Shown: positions 45,907 to 55,708, counted from the first letter of the stretch. The stretch is 64,000 bases of DNA from Bacteroidota bacterium (GCA_023392125.1 JAEVZS010000032.1:18412-82411), one strand, 5' to 3'. Notes: a model not told the origin generated them from the sequence alone. A program made the numbers and translations.

Positions 45907-47862
45907 ATGAAAAGACTACAAAAAACGGCGATGCTGCTGGCTTTGCTATGCCTTCTAAGCACCGCACGGGCACAGGACCCGGACTTTCATATCTATCTGT
46001 GCTTCGGTCAGTCCAATATGGAAGGACAGGGTACTATTGAAGCACAGGACCGTACGGTAGCCAGCCGGTTCAGGATATTGCAGGCTGTCAATTGCAGCGG
46101 GCAGACTGCGGCAAACTGGCGCACGGCCACCCCACCGCTCAGCCGATGCAATACAGGCATCGGCCCTGCTGATAATTTTGGCCGTACCATGGTGGCCAGT
46201 CTTCCTTCGCATATACGGGTGGGCGTCGTGCACGTGGCAGTTGCCGGATGCAAAATCGAACTGTTTGACAAGCATAATTACGCGTCCTATGTAAACAGCC
46301 TGAGCAGCAATGAACAATGGATGCGAAACATCATCAATGAATACGGTGGTAATCCATATGCCAGACTTGTGGAGCTGGCAAAGATCGCGCAAAAGGACGG
46401 AGTCATCAAAGGTATACTGATGCATCAGGGCGAATCGAATAGCGGCGATAATCAATGGCCCGGCAAAGTAAGAGGAGTATACAACAACCTGCTGACGGAT
46501 CTTGGACTCAGCGCCAGTGAGGTACCTCTGCTTGCCGGTCAGGTGGTCGATGCAGGACAAGGCGGCCTGACAGCCGGCATGAATACAACAATCAACGCGC
46601 TGCCCAACACTATTCCTACTGCGCATGTCATTTCTTCCAGCGGGTGTACGGCGGTGTCCGACAGGCTGCATTTTACTACGGCCGGCTACCGGCTGCTGGG
46701 CGAGCGCTATGCACAAAAAATGCTCAGCCTGCTCGCTATCGACAACGAGGTGCCTCCCCGCATTACTTCCGATCTCAGCAATACGGTGGTGGTAGAGCAT
46801 GAAGCTCTGAAGCTTTCCATTGCTGCTTCCGGTCCGGAACTGAGCTATCAGTGGTACAGAAATAATCAGGAAATCCCCGGAGCAACCGGCAATGTGCTGA
46901 ATATACCTGCTATTGACGCATCCTACCATGGCAACACGTTCAAGGTTGTTATTATCAACCCTCACGGCAGGGTGGAAAGCAAGTCCATTACCGTTACGGT
47001 CACAGACTTTGCAGGCGTAAAAATCATGAAGACTCCATCGCCTGTCACCATCGACGGGCAAATCGAGGCAATCTGGGATCTGGCCACGGAGTACGAGCTT
47101 CAGAACAGGCTCATGACGGTCGACAATGACCATGATCTGAGCGCCCGGGTGCGGGTTCTGCATGACGATACCCAACTGTATTTTCTGTATGATGTCACAG
47201 ACGATATCACGCTGGCTGCGTCTTCCAACTTCTGGGAAAATGATGGTATCGAAATTTATATCGATGGTAACAACGACAAGGCTTCTGCCTACGATGCCAA
47301 CGATTTTCAGTTTGTAATCCGTTACGACGCCTCGCAGATACTCGAAGGTCACAATAAGCCGGTCACCGGTATACGTGCTGCTTCTGCTCTGACCGGCACG
47401 GGCTATATAGTCGAGGCAGCTGTACCGTGGTCTGCCATCGGAGTATCGCCCGCAGAAGGCAAGCTGCTGGGTATGGATTTTCATGTCAATGACAGTGACA
47501 CCCGGCTCAGAGACGGCAAAATCACCTGGTTTGCCGGAGAAGACGTCTCCTACAGCAATCCTTCTGCATTCGGCCCGGCTATACTTGGAAGTGATGTGAT
47601 AACGGGCATCGGGATGCAACCTGCCGCTTCCTGGCGCCTGTATCCCAATCCGGCCAATGATCATATCGTATTGGAAACAGCTCCGGGAAGCGGCCCTCTG
47701 CACGTGCGGCTACACGGATGTTCCGGGCAGCTTATCAGAGAGCTTCTGACGGAAAATGACCGGACACTTCTGAATCTGCCTAAAGACCCGGGCATCTATT
47801 ATCTGATCATCAGCAATACGCACGGACAGATTATGACCGAGAAAATTGTAAAAATACCATAG
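45907..47862 (+). CDS. Secreted SGNH carbohydrate esterase (CE6/sialate-O-acetylesterase type) with CBM9-like domain
   Basis: 651 residues: signal peptide (1-22); an SGNH-type esterase (about 25-275) with nucleophile Ser36 in CFGQSNMEGQG and Asp252/His255 in SDRLHF; an Ig-like domain (about 285-370, SYQWYRNNQEIPGATG); a CBM9-like domain (about 375-575, IDGQIEAIWDLATEYEL, NDGIEIYIDGNND); and a type A sorting tail (WRLYPNPANDHIVLE, ends IMTEKIVKIP). The family removes acetyl groups from xylan or sialic acids. Between two xylan-type secreted proteins, acetyl-xylan is the likelier substrate. The opposite strand is also open for 582 codons here, which is a composition effect. Confidence 0.9.
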   Translation: MKRLQKTAMLLALLCLLSTARAQDPDFHIYLCFGQSNMEGQGTIEAQDRTVASRFRILQAVNCSGQTAANWRTATPPLSRCNTGIGPADNFGRTMVASLPSHIRVGVVHVAVAGCKIELFDKHNYASYVNSLSSNEQWMRNIINEYGGNPYARLVELAKIAQKDGVIKGILMHQGESNSGDNQWPGKVRGVYNNLLTDLGLSASEVPLLAGQVVDAGQGGLTAGMNTTINALPNTIPTAHVISSSGCTAVSDRLHFTTAGYRLLGERYAQKMLSLLAIDNEVPPRITSDLSNTVVVEHEALKLSIAASGPELSYQWYRNNQEIPGATGNVLNIPAIDASYHGNTFKVVIINPHGRVESKSITVTVTDFAGVKIMKTPSPVTIDGQIEAIWDLATEYELQNRLMTVDNDHDLSARVRVLHDDTQLYFLYDVTDDITLAASSNFWENDGIEIYIDGNNDKASAYDANDFQFVIRYDASQILEGHNKPVTGIRAASALTGTGYIVEAAVPWSAIGVSPAEGKLLGMDFHVNDSDTRLRDGKITWFAGEDVSYSNPSAFGPAILGSDVITGIGMQPAASWRLYPNPANDHIVLETAPGSGPLHVRLHGCSGQLIRELLTENDRTLLNLPKDPGIYYLIISNTHGQIMTEKIVKIP

Positions 47863-47918
47863 CCGGAACCGGCCTGTTCAATCCTGCAATATTTTTTCAA
47901 TCCATAAACCAACTTATT

Positions 47919-49697
47919 ATGAATAAGCAATTTTTACTCTTCTATGTCTTTCTTGTATGCTGGCCGGCACGCCTGCCGGCAGCTGACACGCCCAAAATCA
48001 CTTCCCTGACTTTTGAAGCTGACAAAAATCAGGGACTTATTGCTGAGGATATTGTCTGCGATATTTACGGAGACAGCCTTATTATCAGCATAATCCCGCA
48101 GGAAGCTTCTGTTCTGCCGCTCAAGGCTACTTTTACCACAAGCAATACGGCTTCGGTATGGGTCCGGGACATCAGGCAGGAAAGCGGAGTCAGCATCAAT
48201 GATTTTTCCTCTCCGGTCTACTATACAATCCTGTCTCCCGATAATACGGAAAAACGCTACCGGGTAGAGCTGGTCTATACCGGTCTGCCTGTAATCTATA
48301 TCGATACGGAGCAGCAAAAGCCGATTGATACCAAGGAAACCTATGTACAGGCCAATATGCGCATCCGGGATGCCGGCGGCACACTGTTTGACGCTCCCAT
48401 GGAAATCAAGGGACGGGGCAACTCTACCTGGAATATGCCCAAGAAACCCTATAAGGTAAAGCTGAAAACCAAGGCTTCGGTGCTGGGCATGCCGGCAGAC
48501 AGAGAGTGGGTGCTGCTGGCCAACTACGCGGACAAAACGCTTCTGCGCAACTATCTCGCACTGGCTATGGGGCAACAGTCAGCGCTGGCTTATACTCCCC
48601 GTATGCGCAATGTGGATGTGGTGCTCAACGGGAAATACCAGGGTACTTATCTCTGGGGAGAGCAAATAAAGGTATCTGAGGATCGGGTGAATATTACCGA
48701 GCTTCCTGATACAGATACGGACAGCTACAGCATTACCGGCGGCTATCTGCTGGAGGTAGATATGCGCCTGGACGAAGATTTCTGGTTCAGAACTACCAAC
48801 AATGCGCATTTTACCATTAAATCTCCGGAAGACATTCCCAATGTGCAGCTTAACTATATCAGGGACTACGTGCAGCAGGCCGAAAACGCGATCATGTCAT
48901 CCGGTGATCCCAATGCCTATGAGCAGTATCTGGATACGGAAACGCTGATCGACTGGTACTGGATCAATGAGCTGTTTAAGAATCATGATGCCCAGTTTGT
49001 AAGCAGCGTTTTTATGCATAAAGACCGGGGAGGCAAGCTGCATTTCGGTCCGCTGTGGGACTTTGATATCGCTGCTGGCAATATCAACTACAGTGGCGGA
49101 GACGACCCGACCGGCTGGTGGGTCAGAAACAACTCGTTTTTCGTGAGCCCGTGGCTGCCAGGGCTGTTTTCCAATCCGGCATTCAGACAGAAAGCCGAAG
49201 CCCGCTGGCAGGAGCTGAGGGAAACGCTGGTACCTTCTGTGATGAGTCTTCTGGAAACCAAAGCGGCTGAGCTGGAACACTCCCAGCGGCTGAATTTCTA
49301 CAAATGGGATATTCTGGACTCTCTGGTATGGCCCAATGCGGTCGCAACCGGCTCGTATGAAAAAGAAATCGACTATCTGCGTACCTGGCTGACCAGCAGA
49401 ATTTCCTGGATAGACGAAGAAGTTGGTATTGTTACCTCCACCTCTGCCCCTCATGCTGCGTACCTGCATATATTTCCCAATCCGGCAAAGGATGCTGTTT
49501 TTATACAGCTGCTGAAACACTCTTATGTAAAAAAGGTAGAGCTGTATGAGCTCTCCGGAAGCAAACAAGAAGTACAATATACACTGGCCGGTGACCAGAT
49601 CAGGCTTCAGCTGACCGGATATGCCAAAGGGGTCTACCTGCTCAGTGTGACCAGTGATACGGATGAAAAAATGGTACAACGAATTGTGGTGGAATAA
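47919..49697 (+). CDS. Secreted CotH-family protein with T9SS tail
   Basis: 592 residues: signal peptide (about 1-22), a beta-rich N-terminal region (about 25-120), a CotH domain (about 125-470, MEIKGRGNSTWNMPKKPYKVKL, WVLLANYADKTLLRNYLA, GTYLWGEQIKV, GPLWDFDIAAGN), and a type A sorting domain (IFPNPAKDAVFIQ, ends MVQRIVVE). CotH proteins are kinase-like; spore CotH phosphorylates coat proteins, and the role of secreted Bacteroidota members is not known. The conserved WDFD could bind metal. Last of three secreted genes; ends at a strong terminator. Confidence 0.9.
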   Translation: MNKQFLLFYVFLVCWPARLPAADTPKITSLTFEADKNQGLIAEDIVCDIYGDSLIISIIPQEASVLPLKATFTTSNTASVWVRDIRQESGVSINDFSSPVYYTILSPDNTEKRYRVELVYTGLPVIYIDTEQQKPIDTKETYVQANMRIRDAGGTLFDAPMEIKGRGNSTWNMPKKPYKVKLKTKASVLGMPADREWVLLANYADKTLLRNYLALAMGQQSALAYTPRMRNVDVVLNGKYQGTYLWGEQIKVSEDRVNITELPDTDTDSYSITGGYLLEVDMRLDEDFWFRTTNNAHFTIKSPEDIPNVQLNYIRDYVQQAENAIMSSGDPNAYEQYLDTETLIDWYWINELFKNHDAQFVSSVFMHKDRGGKLHFGPLWDFDIAAGNINYSGGDDPTGWWVRNNSFFVSPWLPGLFSNPAFRQKAEARWQELRETLVPSVMSLLETKAAELEHSQRLNFYKWDILDSLVWPNAVATGSYEKEIDYLRTWLTSRISWIDEEVGIVTSTSAPHAAYLHIFPNPAKDAVFIQLLKHSYVKKVELYELSGSKQEVQYTLAGDQIRLQLTGYAKGVYLLSVTSDTDEKMVQRIVVE

Positions 49698-49718
49698 AGC
49701 CTGATAAATCTCTTGAAC

Positions 49719-49750
49719 AAAAAAGCCAATTCAATGAATTGGCTTTTTTG
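49719..49750. terminator. Strong bidirectional terminator
   Basis: AAAAAAGCCAATTC pairs perfectly with GAATTGGCTTTTTT (14 bp) around a three-base loop, between convergent genes ending at 49697 and 49818. Confidence 0.92.
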
Positions 49751-49817
49751 TTTATCCGGCATAAATTAAAAATGCTATGATATGCGTTCCGGATAGCAAA
49801 TCAGAAACAGCAGGTGC

Positions 49818-51332
49818 TTATTCCAGCACCAAACGGTACCATGCATTGCCGGCTTCAGATTCAACAATTACATTATATACGCCCTGATTCAGACTCCTCA
49901 CATCGATCTTATCATTGACAGAAACATTTCCCATTTTTATAAGCTCATTACCTGTCATATCAACAATACGTATACTTTTGGCTCTGCCTTCAGCACGAAT
50001 GACAATAAAGTCTTTAGCCGGATTAGGATACAGCTGAACTCCGGATATGCCTGTCTTCTGTAAACCGGTAAGGATAGAGATTTCCATATTTTCAGAAATA
50101 CTACCCTGATAATTCACATCGCTGATGGTCGCTATTATTTCGTAAATACCAGCAGCAGACGGAGCAAAAGCAACACCATCATAGGTAACATCCACCGTCA
50201 AGCCCTCCGGAATGGTCATTACAGTCACCGGTTTCGGACTACCATCGTAAACCACTGCAAGATCTTCCGGCAGTATAATGGTAGCTGTAGCCTTTTCTAT
50301 TACCAGTGTCGCATTTGCTGTTCCCTGAAACGCTTCATCATGAATAGTGGCTGTCACTTCATAGGTCCCTGCATTAACAGGTACATCGGCAGAACCATTG
50401 TACGTAAGAACAACATCCAGATCTGCCGGATCGGTAGTTACAGTCGGTGATTTCCGGGTACCATCATAAGTAACCATAAGGTCCGTTAAAGAAACAGAAG
50501 CATCCGCTTTTGTGGTGGTGACCGTTACTGCATCCGAACTGCTGCCTGTACCGGATACATTAGAAGCCCGGACTCTGTAGTAATAGGTGGTTACAGGAGC
50601 TAAACCTGATACTTTTACACTAAGAACGTTACCGACAGTTAAGTCTTCGTATCCGGTTACAAACGTACTGAAATCACTTTCAGCTGATACATCAATGCTG
50701 TATGAAGAAGCATCCGCAGTTGCACTCCAGTTGGCCTGAAAACCACTGCTGCTTACCAAAGAAGCCTCTGTTGCTACAGACGTGCCTGGCGCGGCCGGTA
50801 CAATAGTAATACGAGCCGGCGAACTGATTTCATCGATTACCCTGCCAGCACCATCAGCTGTTCTGATAAAAGTCCATCCCTTGCTCCCTGCTGTTGACGC
50901 GTTAATTACTTTAGCTGTTACTACCACATTGGCTCCGGCAGTAGCAAGCTGTCTATTGACCAGACGTAAACGGCAAATCGCACCGTTTACAGAACTCGAC
51001 GAAGCATCCAGCGCTGCAGCTGTACCGTTAATCGTTATAGTTACATTAGATATATCCAGACAGACAAAGCCGCTGGGGAAAACTGCATAGAAAGCAAATA
51101 CCGGGTCAGGTGTCACAATCTGATAGGAGAATGTATAGGTCGCGGTAGCCCCGGCCTGACTATTGGATGAAGTCCAGGAAGCATTTATCAGCTCGGCCCC
51201 GTATGTGCCAACAGTTCCGACTAAACATATAACAGATAGCAACGCAATTTTCAAGTAGGAAAATATTGTCTGTTTTCTTTCCACAACAGTATCAGGTTCT
51301 GTTGCTATTTCAGGGGTAAACGTTTTATTCAT
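49818..51332 (-). CDS. Secreted Fn3 / MBG-domain protein with T9SS tail
   Basis: 504 residues. An unusually long N-terminal extension (about 30 residues) precedes the signal-type hydrophobic segment (YLKIALLSVICLVGTVGTYG). Then a cohesin- or Ig-like region (about 55-185), a fibronectin type III domain (about 190-280, GLAPVTTYYYRVRASNVSG), two MBG-type repeats (about 285-360 and 365-440, VTYDGTRKSPTVTT, VVYDGSPKPVTVMT), and a type A sorting domain (VQLYPNPAKDFIVIRAEG). Probably a cell-surface or adhesion protein. It is the only member of the secreted set without an enzyme domain apart from those at 51731 and 55861. Confidence 0.88.
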   Translation of the reverse strand: MNKTFTPEIATEPDTVVERKQTIFSYLKIALLSVICLVGTVGTYGAELINASWTSSNSQAGATATYTFSYQIVTPDPVFAFYAVFPSGFVCLDISNVTITINGTAAALDASSSSVNGAICRLRLVNRQLATAGANVVVTAKVINASTAGSKGWTFIRTADGAGRVIDEISSPARITIVPAAPGTSVATEASLVSSSGFQANWSATADASSYSIDVSAESDFSTFVTGYEDLTVGNVLSVKVSGLAPVTTYYYRVRASNVSGTGSSSDAVTVTTTKADASVSLTDLMVTYDGTRKSPTVTTDPADLDVVLTYNGSADVPVNAGTYEVTATIHDEAFQGTANATLVIEKATATIILPEDLAVVYDGSPKPVTVMTIPEGLTVDVTYDGVAFAPSAAGIYEIIATISDVNYQGSISENMEISILTGLQKTGISGVQLYPNPAKDFIVIRAEGRAKSIRIVDMTGNELIKMGNVSVNDKIDVRSLNQGVYNVIVESEAGNAWYRLVLE

Positions 51333-51730
51333 AAAAAAGTAGTTAAAATTGTAATGTAAAAATTAGTGCCGTTTACGCACTGTTTATAGCAACTGTTATC
51401 AACAATATCATCAAATCTCTATAAAAACACAGGACTTAATCATAGTACAATTAAAATCAGCAAATTAAAAAAGTAAAAAAAATATAAACCCATGAACGAA
51501 TGGTCATATTATTTGTTTGAGTTATTGAAACAGCATACCGAACCAAAATTCCGGACTCCTGCTAACCGGCTTATCATTGTTCCTGTATTTTCTCAAAGGC
51601 CTGCAAGATTCTCATTTAACAAACCATTCATAAAGCCCGGACTCCTTTCAAAAGAGAACAGACAATTATATATATTTGCGTGATAGATTTTTAATTAAAC
51701 TTTTTCGCCACAAGCTGATTAATGCTCATT
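51333..51730. other. Divergent intergenic region
   Basis: About 400 bp between the Fn3/MBG gene (minus) and the secreted protein at 51731 (plus). A 63-codon open frame at 51492-51683 exists but has no credible homology or coding character, so it is not called. AT-rich stretches at 51410-51490 probably hold promoters. Confidence 0.45.
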
Positions 51731-52408
51731 ATGAAACTATTTCTAACTCTGGCAATATCTCTGGCAGCCACGATCTGTGTACAGGCTCAAACCGATACCT
51801 TGTATTTTCAGGATTTTGAAAAGCTGACACAATCCGATCGCTGGTTTTTTAACCTGAGCTGGCCCGCTTCCGGTTACTATATTGAAAACGGCAAAGGCAT
51901 GATGAGTCTCCCGTCAGATAACATCAATATATCCGTCCCTGTCAGCGTATTCTCCGCATTTCAGAATATTCGTGTCACTATGACTGTCCATGCAAGGAAT
52001 GATTTTGACATCGATGTCTTTGTCGCTGATCAGCCAATGACTCTTTATGCGACCAACGTAATCACTTCCCAACCTATTTCTCCGGAAACACATTTGCTGC
52101 AATTTGATCTGTATTTTCATGAAACATTGAACTCTTCCGATTATGTAATCTTTAAGTTTTATGCCAGAAATACGAACAGCACCAATCATGAGGATGGTCT
52201 TATTGAAATTGACGATTTCCTGATCAGAAAAAATGATCTTGTAACCGGCACAAACCTTCACCCCCATACGACAAGCAATGATCCTGTTCTTTACTATATC
52301 GATCTTAACGGAAAAATACTGGAGCGCCCCCTGCAAAATCAGGCATATATAGCCATATATGAATCGGGCAGGAGAAAAAAGCACCGGATAACAGCTACCT
52401 CTGAATAA
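51731..52408 (+). CDS. Secreted protein of unknown function
   Basis: 225 residues from ATG 51731; the ATG three codons upstream is less likely because MKLFLTLAISLAATICVQAQ is a complete signal peptide. The mature part is a beta-sandwich-like domain (FQDFEKLTQSDRWFFNLSWP to EIDDFLIRKND, about 25-170), in the style of carbohydrate-binding or concanavalin-like folds, then a short basic end (YIDLNGKILERPLQNQAYIA) that looks like an eroded sorting domain lacking the terminal KIVV-type strand. Alone on its transcript as far as can be seen. Confidence 0.7.
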   Translation: MKLFLTLAISLAATICVQAQTDTLYFQDFEKLTQSDRWFFNLSWPASGYYIENGKGMMSLPSDNINISVPVSVFSAFQNIRVTMTVHARNDFDIDVFVADQPMTLYATNVITSQPISPETHLLQFDLYFHETLNSSDYVIFKFYARNTNSTNHEDGLIEIDDFLIRKNDLVTGTNLHPHTTSNDPVLYYIDLNGKILERPLQNQAYIAIYESGRRKKHRITATSE

Positions 52409-52488
52409 ACAGGGCTATACGTACCCATACAACATGTATTTTATTCAGCCGCTTTCATTGCGGAGAAATACGCCTGACTATCTAAACA

Positions 52489-53070
52489 ATGCCGTTCATG
52501 AACTATGCCCAGAGACTGAAAAACGCATTTGACAAGGACTATTGTGCGCCTGTTGAAGCATGGCAGCAATACGTCGATTGCTGCGAGCCGGTCACTTTCA
52601 GAAAAGAAGAGGTTATAAAATCCCGGGATACCACCGAACGGTATTTTTACTTTATTCTGACCGGCAGCGCCGGAATTTTTCTATGGAAGGAGAGCAATTT
52701 TGTATGTCTTGATTTCGCGTTTGACAACCAGTTTTGCACCGATTATATGTCCCTGCTGACCGCTAAGCCCACTCCTCTTCAGCTAACAGCACTGGAAAAC
52801 TCGGAGATGCTGCGGATGACCGCCGCCAACTTTCGCATGCTCACGCAGAAGACTGTAGGTAGTGTCATACGGCTTGTGTCAGCAGAAATGTCCTTTGTAG
52901 AAAAGCAACAGCAGCAAATCGAGCTGATGACCAAAACAGCCGAGGAACGCTACCAGCTGCTGCTCCGGAAATTTCCGGATATCAGCAACCGGATTCCCCA
53001 GAAGCATATCGCTTCCTATCTCGGTATTACCCCTCAAAGCCTGAGCAGAATCCGGAAAGTGTCCGGATGA
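52489..53070 (+). CDS. Crp/Fnr-family transcriptional regulator
   Basis: 193 residues: a cyclic-nucleotide-binding-type beta-roll (about 20-130, FRKEEVIKSRDTTERYFYFIL, GSAGIFLWKE) and a short C-terminal HTH (about 165-193, IPQKHIASYLGITPQSLSRIR). The cNMP pocket signature (RxS) is not visible, so the ligand may differ, as is common for this Bacteroidota subgroup. It precedes the barrel-like gene at 53144 by 73 bp on the same strand and may control it. Confidence 0.88.
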   Translation: MPFMNYAQRLKNAFDKDYCAPVEAWQQYVDCCEPVTFRKEEVIKSRDTTERYFYFILTGSAGIFLWKESNFVCLDFAFDNQFCTDYMSLLTAKPTPLQLTALENSEMLRMTAANFRMLTQKTVGSVIRLVSAEMSFVEKQQQQIELMTKTAEERYQLLLRKFPDISNRIPQKHIASYLGITPQSLSRIRKVSG

Positions 53071-53143
53071 CTTTTTTACCCGATGGTAAAAAAAACCGGC
53101 ACGTGTATGCTGACCTTTGCATGGATCACAAACTATATGAACT

Positions 53144-53719
53144 ATGCAAAAAACATTATTCTGCCTCCTTATGGCATGGGGGCTGAGCCATAGCCTTTCC
53201 GCACAGGCTCCGGACAAGGCTCCGATCTTTGAAAGAAAAGGGCTGACCGTTGGCCTTAGCATAGGGGCTGGTATACTGACACTTTCCGCTAACGATACGG
53301 TCAGAACCATGCCCGCAGCGACTTTTCCCAATCTGCGGCTGGGCTGCATGATCAGTCGTAAGCTGGCCCTGCAGCTGCTGATTCCCGGCTCTACCTACAG
53401 ACATGAGGGCAGACAACGAGGCTTTGAAGGATTTTTACTGACTGCCCAGTACTGGCCCAGAGACCGGTGGTGGATCCTCGGTGGCGCCGGAGTGGCTTTT
53501 GACGCCCCTGCTTTCTGGACGGTAAAAGACTTCCGAACGGCGGACTTCTACAGCGGATTGCCCGCTGTTGCCTTTGCTACCGGATACGAAATCCTGCGCA
53601 AAAAGCACCTGACTCTCGATATTCAGTACCGCCTGTATGCCGGTCAGGTCTCTACGGACAGCAAGGGAAAAAAACAGGGAGTGACCAATATGCTCAGCCT
53701 GGGTATTAACTGGTATTGA
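53144..53719 (+). CDS. Outer-membrane beta-barrel-like protein
   Basis: 191 residues with a signal peptide (LLMAWGLSHSLSAQ) and alternating amphipathic strands (GLTVGLSIGAGILTL, FPNLRLGCMISRKLALQLLI, WWILGGAGVAF, HLTLDIQYRLYAG), ending MLSLGINWY with a terminal aromatic, as in outer-membrane barrels. No family is recognised. It follows a Crp-type regulator and ends at a clear terminator. Confidence 0.7.
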   Translation: MQKTLFCLLMAWGLSHSLSAQAPDKAPIFERKGLTVGLSIGAGILTLSANDTVRTMPAATFPNLRLGCMISRKLALQLLIPGSTYRHEGRQRGFEGFLLTAQYWPRDRWWILGGAGVAFDAPAFWTVKDFRTADFYSGLPAVAFATGYEILRKKHLTLDIQYRLYAGQVSTDSKGKKQGVTNMLSLGINWY

Positions 53720-53773
53720 TCCGCATGAATCCTGTCTTCCACCGGGGATGTAAAACCAAACAGGCATACAAAA

Positions 53774-53807
53774 AAGTAAGCCGGCCTGATAGCAGACCGG
53801 CTTACTT
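53774..53807. terminator. Terminator
   Basis: AAGTAAGCCGG pairs perfectly with CCGGCTTACTT (11 bp) around a 12-base loop, 55 bp after the barrel gene stop. Confidence 0.85.
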
Positions 53808-53813
53808 CTTATA

Positions 53814-53977
53814 CTACAGATAGCCAATTCCGGAGCAGGGAGTGCCGGATCCGGTTTTCATCCGGCTGATCTTGAGCATTCTATGCAGAAACAGTACCTG
53901 TAGTCTTTTATAGGATGTCAATAGTATCAGGATAAAACCAGCTACAAGCATAAGACCTGGAAGAATTATTTTTTCAT
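53814..53977 (-). pseudogene. Small membrane peptide gene with a broken start
   Basis: On the minus strand a typical leader (TTTTAACCAATCCATTATG) is followed by six A and an immediate stop. One extra A would open a 53-residue frame (MKKIILPGLMLVAGFILILL then a basic tail). Translation could still start at an internal ATG (53951) giving 45 residues. A related leader with seven A lies at 58623 and also stops early. This looks like a decayed or slippage-controlled small gene. The rest of 53978-54332 shows nothing certain. Confidence 0.35.
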
Positions 53978-54332
53978 AATGGATTGGTTAAAATCTTATG
54001 AAAACACTGCTTTAAGCTTCTTCCTTTCAACGATTAAAAAACTACAAATCAGTCCATAGCAAGACCGATACCTAATCCTGCAGGCAATTCACTTTAGCTT
54101 GTATACGGAACTCGCTGCACCGGATTCCGTCAGACCTGAAACACAGCCTACCCCCTTCTTCTGCGACAGGTCATCCTGACTTTATAATCCAATAGCCGTT
54201 ATTAATCAACTGCTTCCGCGCTTACAACGGAAAACCTGAATATATACATTAATAATTTCGTTATTTGCCTTATGTTGAACCAATCAGCAGCTCTTTCACA
54301 GAAAAACTGAAGAGTTAGCATACATTGTACGA

Positions 54333-55538
54333 ATGCCCGCAGAATTCATTCCTTTTTTTTACTTTAATCTTTTTATCGCGATTTCTCAATTGATGGTCGC
54401 GGCATTTCTGTTTTTCAAACGGAATAATACGATGGCCAACAGGCTTCTTGGCATGGTTATGTTTTACCCTGCTTCTGCCATCGCGATCAATATTATTTTC
54501 CTGCTGCTACAATTACATAACTTTGTATTTCTCAGCACAGTCAATATCGGTATTTCGATGACTTTCGGACCGGTTCTGCTTGCCTATATCCGTATGCTGC
54601 AAGGCAAAAAAGCCAGGGTAAACGCCCGCTATTTTCTTCACTTTATTCCTTCCGCTCTTATCATGCTGTCCTCCGTGCAGTATTTTTTCCTGACCGATGC
54701 CGAAAGACAGCACACGCTCAGCAAGATACTGACCGGAGAAGATCTGTATACCAATTGCATCAATTTGCTGTTGCTGTTTCACATAATGGTTTATCTTTTT
54801 GCGGCCTATCGCAACATTCAAACATATGCTTCATCTGTACAGGAGTTCTGCTCGTCCATAGAAGATGTCCATATAAAATGGATGCGTTCCATTGTAAACT
54901 ATATTACCTGCATGAACCTGATTCTGCTGCTGGCTTATGCACTTCCTATCCTTGTCACAGGCAAAGCGCATATTTATTCTGATCTTATCGCTACCCCGGG
55001 TGTTTCTGCCCTGCTTTACGGGTTTATGATCTACAAGGGATTTTCGTATCATGCCATATACGATCAGCCTTCGTATATGCAGCTTCTGGAGCAGACACAG
55101 GCTCTGAACAGTTTTATTGACCAGAAGCAGACTGAGCCGGCAGCCCGAAAGTTTGATCCGGAAGACGATAAAGTCGAAGAAGTCCGGCAGAAAATCGAAG
55201 ACCTTTTCAGCAGTTCAAAAATACATACCGAACCCGGACTTAAGCTGCATATGGTAGCAGAACGCCTGAACATGAGCCCGACCCTTCTTTCCAGATACAT
55301 CAATACTGCCTTTGGAAGTTCTTTTTTTGACCTGGTCAACCGCTACCGGGTAGAAGAAGCCCAAAAGCTGCTCATGGATAAAACTACAGAAGATTTGAAG
55401 CTGGAATACATCGGAAAAATGGCCGGCTTCAATTCCAAAACTTCTTTTTTCGGGGTATTTAAAAAGTATACACACAAAACTCCCGCCGAATACCGGAAGG
55501 AGCTGCCCGGTATTCCGCAGCCGGAACAGGTCTCCTGA
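54333..55538 (+). CDS. AraC-family regulator with membrane-embedded N-terminal half
   Basis: 401 residues. About seven hydrophobic helices occupy residues 5-235 (PFFYFNLFIAISQLMVAAFLF onward), then a linker and an AraC HTH domain (about 295-390, LKLHMVAERLNMSPTLLSRYI, LEYIGKMAGFNSKTSFFGVFK). The membrane part probably senses a ligand, with the HTH at the cytoplasmic side. It stands alone with about 600 bp of non-coding DNA upstream; the secreted BNR protein at 55861 follows on the same strand. Confidence 0.9.
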   Translation: MPAEFIPFFYFNLFIAISQLMVAAFLFFKRNNTMANRLLGMVMFYPASAIAINIIFLLLQLHNFVFLSTVNIGISMTFGPVLLAYIRMLQGKKARVNARYFLHFIPSALIMLSSVQYFFLTDAERQHTLSKILTGEDLYTNCINLLLLFHIMVYLFAAYRNIQTYASSVQEFCSSIEDVHIKWMRSIVNYITCMNLILLLAYALPILVTGKAHIYSDLIATPGVSALLYGFMIYKGFSYHAIYDQPSYMQLLEQTQALNSFIDQKQTEPAARKFDPEDDKVEEVRQKIEDLFSSSKIHTEPGLKLHMVAERLNMSPTLLSRYINTAFGSSFFDLVNRYRVEEAQKLLMDKTTEDLKLEYIGKMAGFNSKTSFFGVFKKYTHKTPAEYRKELPGIPQPEQVS

Positions 55539-55657
55539 TTCACTGATTGCTATCTGAAACTGGTTCAAACTTCCGGAGTTGGAACCTGCAATGCATGCGT
55601 TTTCTTGCCCGGCTCATCCCTGAGTGTACTTTTGGGGCATATTAAAAATCAGAACGC

Positions 55658-55708
55658 ATGAAAAAAATGTTAGCCTCACTTTTATTAATTCTATCCGGCT
55701 TCCTTTAG
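55658..55708 (+). pseudogene. Truncated signal-peptide reading frame
   Basis: A well-formed start (MKKMLASLLLILSGFL) is cut by TAG after 16 codons. Beyond the stop the same frame stays open for another 33 codons to 55810. This could be the remnant of a short secreted protein or a chance frame. The remaining 55539-55860 holds the promoter of the next gene and no other recognised element. Confidence 0.25.

Noticed and set aside
45955..47703. 582-codon open frame on the minus strand
   Set aside because: It lies fully antisense to the esterase gene at 45907-47862, whose domains and catalytic residues are clear. The frame has no recognisable domains and results from base composition.
47934..49679. 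Long minus-strand frames of 213 and 260 codons
   Set aside because: Antisense to the CotH-family gene; no homology-like motifs, same composition effect as in the neighbouring gene.
51492..51683. 63-codon plus-strand frame
   Set aside because: No signal peptide, no motif, poor start context; treated as non-coding.
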